A stretch of 9,269 bases of DNA from Bacillota bacterium (GTDB lineage: Bacteria; Bacillota_I; Bacilli_A; RFN20; CAG-826): positions 1 to 9,269 of the forward strand of contig JAEZSD010000071.1 in the NCBI GenBank assembly GCA_023422095.1, given 5' to 3'. Below the pieces are notes generated by a model. That model was not told the origin of the DNA, made no database searches, and saw only the letters and a list, made by a program, of their open reading frames with translations. The translations under genes were made by a program, and so were the position numbers. How positions within the stretch are numbered: the stretch's first letter is position 1; each line of letters opens with the position of its first letter. Shown piece after piece: positions 6,827 through 9,269 of the stretch.

Positions 6827-7900
6827 ATGAATAAAGTCATTTTCGGTGGAGGATTTGATCCGATTCATCTCGGTCATATAAATATGGCTCGTTTGGCCTC
6901 AAAGTATTTTGATGCTGACGTCGTTTTTGTGCCTTCTCCGATTTCAATATGGAAAGAAGAGTCTGCGCCTATCAAAGATAAGGTGGAGATGATCAAATTA
7001 TCCATTCAAGGATTTAAACGCTTCAGTATTGATTTATTTGAAGTCAGTAGTGGAAAAGAACAAAACTATTCCATCGACACAGTTAGATATTTTGAAAAGA
7101 AATATCCTCACGATCAACTTTTCTATCTAATTGGTGGTGACCAAGTCAATGAATTTCATCGGTGGAAAGATGCAATAGAACTTTCAAAGATAGCCAAGAT
7201 TATTTTCATGTCTCGTCCAAATATTGAGCTTAATGAAGATAACATTAAAAAATACAATATGACGATGCTGCCAGGAAGAATGATGGAAATAAGCGCCAGT
7301 GATATCCGTTCATTTCACTCTTTGAAGCTCGACGAGAAAGTCATCAAATACATCGAAGACAAAGAACTTTATTATATAAAGAAGATAAAATCTTATCTGA
7401 AGCCAAAAAGATATGACCACAGTAAGGCAGTCGCAAATTTAGCTTATCAAATAGCTAAGAAGCATCACCTTAGAAATAGTGACTTATATTATATTTCTGG
7501 TTTCCTCCATGATATTGGGAAAGAACACAATGGAAACGAAATAATGAAAAAACATTATCGTAGATACTTGGATATGCCCAGTTTTTCCTTTCACCAATTT
7601 GTGGGCTCCTATATCGCTAAGACAGACTTTAATATTCAGAACCGCTCAATTATCAAAGCAATTACATTTCACGCGACTGGGAATGCGAAAATGGATCGCA
7701 TGGGTAAAGTCATCTATGCAGCCGATAAAATCGATCCTAATAGGAATTATGACTCAAAATACATGATTGATGCGATAATTAAGGATATCGATGATGGATT
7801 TAAATTAGTCTTAGGTGAAAATAAGAAGTTTCTAGAAGAGAAGGGCAAAAACATTAACAATAGATTAACGCAGAGCTGTTTTGATTATTACTTAGGCTAA
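6827..7900 (+). CDS. nadD: Fused nicotinate-nucleotide adenylyltransferase (NadD) and YqeK-like HD-domain hydrolase
   Basis: Two enzymes in one 357-residue chain. Residues 1 to about 185 are NadD, which makes nicotinate adenine dinucleotide from nicotinate mononucleotide and ATP. They show the nucleotidyltransferase motif GGGFDPIHLGH (7-17), IGGDQVNEFHRWKD (102-115) and ISASDIR (155-161). From about 190 follows a YqeK-type HD domain, the family with symmetric diadenosine tetraphosphate hydrolase activity. Its likely metal ligands are His198, His228-Asp229 in FLHDIGK, His256, His282 and Asp300 in AADKIDPNR. In B. subtilis these are separate adjacent genes (yqeJ, yqeK); fusions are known in Mollicutes. 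The ATG lies 1 nt after the yhbY stop and lacks a good ribosome binding site, so re-initiation from yhbY is likely. An upstream in-frame ATG at 6773 would add 18 non-family residues. A terminator follows. Confidence 0.92.
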   Translation: MNKVIFGGGFDPIHLGHINMARLASKYFDADVVFVPSPISIWKEESAPIKDKVEMIKLSIQGFKRFSIDLFEVSSGKEQNYSIDTVRYFEKKYPHDQLFYLIGGDQVNEFHRWKDAIELSKIAKIIFMSRPNIELNEDNIKKYNMTMLPGRMMEISASDIRSFHSLKLDEKVIKYIEDKELYYIKKIKSYLKPKRYDHSKAVANLAYQIAKKHHLRNSDLYYISGFLHDIGKEHNGNEIMKKHYRRYLDMPSFSFHQFVGSYIAKTDFNIQNRSIIKAITFHATGNAKMDRMGKVIYAADKIDPNRNYDSKYMIDAIIKDIDDGFKLVLGENKKFLEEKGKNINNRLTQSCFDYYLG

Positions 7901-7924
7901 TTCTTGACCAGTACTAGATTAAGC

Positions 7925-7950
7925 GATGGTGGAAACGCCATCTTTTTATT
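7925..7950 (+). terminator. Intrinsic terminator of the yqeG to nadD-yqeK operon
   Basis: GATGGTG (7925-7931), a GAAA tetraloop and CGCCATC (7936-7942) form a 7-bp stem with one G-U pair. TTTTT and further T-rich sequence follow directly. It lies 24 nt after the nadD-yqeK stop. The minus strand lacks the T-run, so it acts in the plus direction only. Confidence 0.85.
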
Positions 7951-7991
7951 ATTCTAAAATAACGAATTTGATACGAAAAATGTTTAGAATA
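7950..7991. repeat. 9-nt inverted repeat downstream of the operon terminator
   Basis: TATTCTAAA (7950-7958) is the exact reverse complement of TTTAGAATA (7983-7991), with a 24-nt loop. The arms are A/T-rich and no T-run follows, so it is weak as a terminator. It may be a back-up structure or a protein site, or chance in AT-rich DNA. Confidence 0.35.
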
Positions 7992-8029
7992 GCTTTAACC
8001 TTATTTTAATTCAATATTTTGCTGATAGT

Positions 8030-8058
8030 TTAAGAAATGCGGTTGAAGGTCCTATAAT
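8030..8058 (+). promoter_or_regulatory. Candidate promoter with no clear gene behind it
   Basis: TTAAGA (8030-8035, 4/6 match to -35) and TATAAT (8053-8058, perfect -10) are separated by 17 nt. Transcription would start near 8065 and run toward the 3' end of the convergent MazF-like gene. The product could be an untranslated RNA antisense to that gene's 3' end. The alternative is chance similarity in AT-rich DNA. Confidence 0.25.
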
Positions 8059-8087
8059 GAAATCTAGGGTAACGATAAATGAGAAGT

Positions 8088-8236
8088 TGTGCATAACAAT
8101 CAAAAAATACAGCACTTCGCATAATTTCCGTTATGTTAACCAAACACAATTTATTATAAGATAATATCTAAACATATTTAATTGTGTTTAATAAAAACTA
8201 GAAAAGGTAACTTTGTGAATAAGTAAGTTTTCCACA
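8088..8236. promoter_or_regulatory. Cluster of DnaA-box-like sites
   Basis: Three exact matches to TTWTNCACA lie within 149 nt: TTATGCACA on the minus strand (8088-8096), TTATTCACA on the minus strand (8214-8222) and TTTTCCACA on the plus strand (8228-8236). The last two face each other 5 nt apart. TTAAACACA (minus, 8183-8191) is one base off. I found no other full match in the window by eye. DnaA-box clusters occur at oriC and at regulatory or titration sites. No dnaA, dnaN or similar gene is here, so I infer a regulatory or accessory cluster at most. Confidence 0.4.
8142..8189. repeat. 10-nt perfect inverted repeat
   Basis: AAACACAATT (8142-8151) is the exact reverse complement of AATTGTGTTT (8180-8189), with a 28-nt AT-rich loop. 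The right arm overlaps the degenerate DnaA-like site at 8183-8191. No T-run follows it, so it is not an obvious terminator. Confidence 0.4.
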
Positions 8237-8268
8237 GATAATTTGTATAAAATATATACTAGAAAACT
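8226..8268. repeat. Nested inverted repeats just downstream of the MazF-like gene
   Basis: AGTTTTC (8226-8232) pairs with GAAAACT (8262-8268). Inside the loop GTATA (8245-8249) pairs with TATAC (8255-8259). On the minus strand this structure begins directly after the toxin stop codon. It could protect or end that mRNA, but there is no clean T-tract. The left arm overlaps the DnaA-like site at 8228-8236. Confidence 0.35.
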
Positions 8269-8269
8269 A

Positions 8270-8857
8270 CTAACGATAAACACCACTTTTGGAGGCATTG
8301 TCTATTGTTAACAGATTTATATAAGCTTGAGTTATTAAGTCTAACTTCCTATCATCTAACCTATATGCATAACTAATATTGTCATCATTCTCTTTGAATT
8401 CTGATTCATGGCCAATCGCACATTTTGTGTAGATTCTCAACTTGTCCACTGATCGTATTTGGTTAATAACGGCTAATGTACTATGTGTGGTTTTTAGGCA
8501 TGGTATGATTCCTAAATCAACATCGCTTCGAGGATGACCACCATTTTTATTAGATTTTAATGGGCACACGATAACTAAGGGATTATATTCTCCCGAATCA
8601 GTAAGCACCACCCCATAATGGCGATTAGAAAATTCAGCGTTAACATTAATTCCCCAATCAAATTCTAATATCTCTCCTCTTTTTAAATCGTAACGGAGTT
8701 TGTATTTTTCCGAAAAGGTCGAATATTCAAGTTGCCTTTTAATCCAATCTAGTTGCTCTTTTCTGCCGATCATTTTTCCTGGTAATGCTCTATCATCGAA
8801 GTCAACGTTATCGGTCCAACGGTATTTTCCACTACCATAATAATTCTGGTCACTCAT
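8270..8857 (-). CDS. PemK/MazF-family toxin-like protein, no adjacent antitoxin
   Basis: 195 residues with a MazF/PemK-like fold from about residue 58 onward, the family of ribosome-independent mRNA endoribonucleases. Visible landmarks are KRGEI (59-63, family R-G-D/E), RHYGVVLTD (79-87, aligned to V-R-P-V-x-I of MazF, so Arg79 matches catalytic Arg25 of B. subtilis EndoA) and INQIRSVDKLRI (131-142, aligned to L-E-Q-I-R-T-x-D-K-x-R). The position of EndoA Thr48 appears to be Lys101, followed by Ser102, so catalysis is uncertain. About 58 N-terminal residues, polar and Tyr/Asp-rich, are extra compared with ordinary MazF of about 115 residues. A strong ribosome binding site (run of six G, complement of 8867-8872) lies 9 nt before the ATG. 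No antitoxin frame lies on either side. The stop is TAG. The deoB terminator upstream implies its own promoter, which I could not place with confidence. Confidence 0.75.
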   Translation of the reverse strand: MSDQNYYGSGKYRWTDNVDFDDRALPGKMIGRKEQLDWIKRQLEYSTFSEKYKLRYDLKRGEILEFDWGINVNAEFSNRHYGVVLTDSGEYNPLVIVCPLKSNKNGGHPRSDVDLGIIPCLKTTHSTLAVINQIRSVDKLRIYTKCAIGHESEFKENDDNISYAYRLDDRKLDLITQAYINLLTIDNASKSGVYR

Positions 8858-8911
8858 AAATAAGTTCCCCCCTATATAACTTTAGTTATCCAAAAAAATG
8901 CAAAAAGTTGG

Positions 8912-8950
8912 AAAAAAATAAAAAAATAAGTAGCGCCAGTCTACTTATTT
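8912..8950 (-). terminator. Intrinsic terminator of deoB
   Basis: Read on the minus strand, AAATAAGTAG (8950-8941), a 7-nt loop and CTACTTATTT (8933-8924) form a perfect 10-bp stem. It runs into two T-runs that extend to about 8912. It begins 18 nt after the deoB stop codon and separates deoB from the MazF-like gene. The stem is A/T-rich, but the T-tract is strong. Confidence 0.75.
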
Positions 8951-8968
8951 GTTCATATTTGATTGATT

Positions 8969-9269
8969 TTATTCGAAAATTTCGTCAATTGGTTTGCCAA
9001 TTAGATTACTTGGCTTAGAAAGCTTGAAGTTTTTGAGAACTGTTGCTCCCATATCAGCAAATGAACTTCTCTCTTCGATGTAACGTCCGTTGGTGAATGA
9101 CTTTGAGTACATAAGAAGAGGCACTCTTTCTCTGGTGTGATCAGTTCCTGGCCATGTTGGGTCATTTCCGTGATCGGCAGTTACAATTAATAAGTCATCT
9201 TCTTTAAGGACTCCAATTAGTTCCTTTAAGCGGATGTCGAATCTTTCGATGGCTTGCGCATATCCAGGT
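8969..9269 (-). CDS. deoB: Phosphopentomutase, C-terminal part (5' end outside the window)
   Basis: Converts ribose-1-phosphate or deoxyribose-1-phosphate to the 5-phosphate in nucleoside salvage; a manganese enzyme of the alkaline phosphatase superfamily. The last 99 residues are visible. They contain TADHGND at 30-36 and GTDHTRERVPLLMYS at 41-55 of the visible part. The Asp-His of TADHG and the His of DHTRE are spaced exactly as the metal ligands Asp327, His328 and His339 of Bacillus DeoB. The C-terminal FADMGATVLKNF (70-81) and the end GKPIDEIFE are also typical. The gene runs toward the MazF-like gene on the same strand and ends in its own terminator. Promoter and start are not in the window. 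Confidence 0.92.
   Translation of the reverse strand, partial: PGYAQAIERFDIRLKELIGVLKEDDLLIVTADHGNDPTWPGTDHTRERVPLLMYSKSFTNGRYIEERSSFADMGATVLKNFKLSKPSNLIGKPIDEIFE

Larger units (their letters stand above)
7951..8269. other. AT-rich intergenic region rich in repeats, no convincing gene
   Basis: About 320 nt lie between the plus-strand terminator and the stop codon of the convergent minus-strand MazF-like gene. I find no tRNA, no CRISPR repeat and no recognisable protein. It holds several inverted repeats, a perfect TATAAT box, a cluster of DnaA-box-like sequences and two pairs of short direct repeats (TAACGATAAA at 8070-8079 and 8271-8280; ACTAGAAAA at 8197-8205 and 8258-8266). A 35-codon plus-strand frame (8057-8164) and a 30-codon minus-strand frame (8030-8122) overlap each other. 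Neither resembles a family I know. Confidence 0.6.

Noticed and set aside
8030..8122. 30-codon minus-strand frame downstream of the MazF-like gene, considered as an antitoxin
   Set aside because: It has no clear ribosome binding site, overlaps a plus-strand frame, lies about 150 nt past the toxin stop, and its translation does not look like a MazE-type or other antitoxin.
7951..8269. Chromosomal or plasmid replication origin
   Set aside because: DnaA-like boxes are present, but no replication initiator or oriC-type genes are near, and the flanking genes converge rather than diverge.
8344..8374. A dif-like sequence: ACTTCCTATCA on the left and TATGCATAACT on the right resemble XerC/XerD arms
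   Set aside because: The span is 31 nt instead of 28, the right arm matches poorly, and it lies inside the coding region of the MazF-like gene. Chance similarity is more likely.
8873..8903. Promoter for the MazF-like gene (minus strand TTGCAT, 18 nt, TTATAT)
   Set aside because: The implied transcript start would fall in or after the G-run that serves as ribosome binding site, so this placement does not work well.
1..9269. Alternative genetic code (UGA as tryptophan)
   Set aside because: Tryptophan is TGG throughout and no conserved gene is interrupted by TGA. Exclusive TAA/TAG stops are explained by AT-rich bias in only eight genes.

Overview
The window looks like the chromosome of an AT-rich, low-GC Gram-positive bacterium close to the Mollicutes/Bacilli boundary (Acholeplasma-, RF39- or Erysipelotrichia-like). 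I infer this from base composition, strong AGGAGG-type ribosome binding sites, topoisomerase IV genes of Firmicutes type, a yqeG-yqeH-yhbY-nadD-yqeK ribosome/NAD cluster, and a fused NadD-YqeK protein of a kind known from Mollicutes. All tryptophans in the genes are TGG and every gene reads through under the standard code, so this is not a UGA=Trp mycoplasma. All eight visible stops are TAA or TAG.

Left edge (1-117): a short intergenic region with two overlapping, oppositely directed promoter candidates. One faces parE. The other faces a start codon with a ribosome binding site at positions 17-19 on the minus strand, probably the first codons of a divergent gene that continues outside the window. 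Positions 118-4698: parE and parC, 3 nt apart, encode the two subunits of topoisomerase IV. ParC ends in a charged tail that carries a possible beta-clamp-binding peptide (QISIF).

Positions 4699-4866: an intergenic stretch with two perfect short palindromes and one long imperfect hairpin. Positions 4867-7900: four tightly packed or overlapping genes, yqeG (HAD phosphatase), yqeH (circularly permuted GTPase with unusual G motifs), yhbY (ribosome-associated RNA-binding protein) and a nadD-yqeK fusion (NAD synthesis plus an HD-domain nucleotide hydrolase). They look like one operon ended by a clear intrinsic terminator at 7925-7950. The aroE and rsfS genes that often accompany this cluster are absent here.

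Positions 7951-8269: about 320 nt with no convincing gene. It holds several inverted repeats, one perfect TATAAT box and a cluster of DnaA-box-like sites; these are the only TTWTNCACA matches I found by eye in the window. Positions 8270-9269 are on the minus strand: a 195-residue PemK/MazF-like toxin without an adjacent antitoxin, and upstream of it the 3' end of deoB (phosphopentomutase) with its own terminator. The plus-strand operon and the minus-strand genes converge on the repeat-rich region.

Most of the window is housekeeping. The parts that deserve a second look are the ParC C-terminal peptide, the intergenic DnaA-box/repeat cluster, the orphan MazF-like gene and the degenerate GTPase motifs of YqeH. 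I see no complete undescribed multi-gene system.
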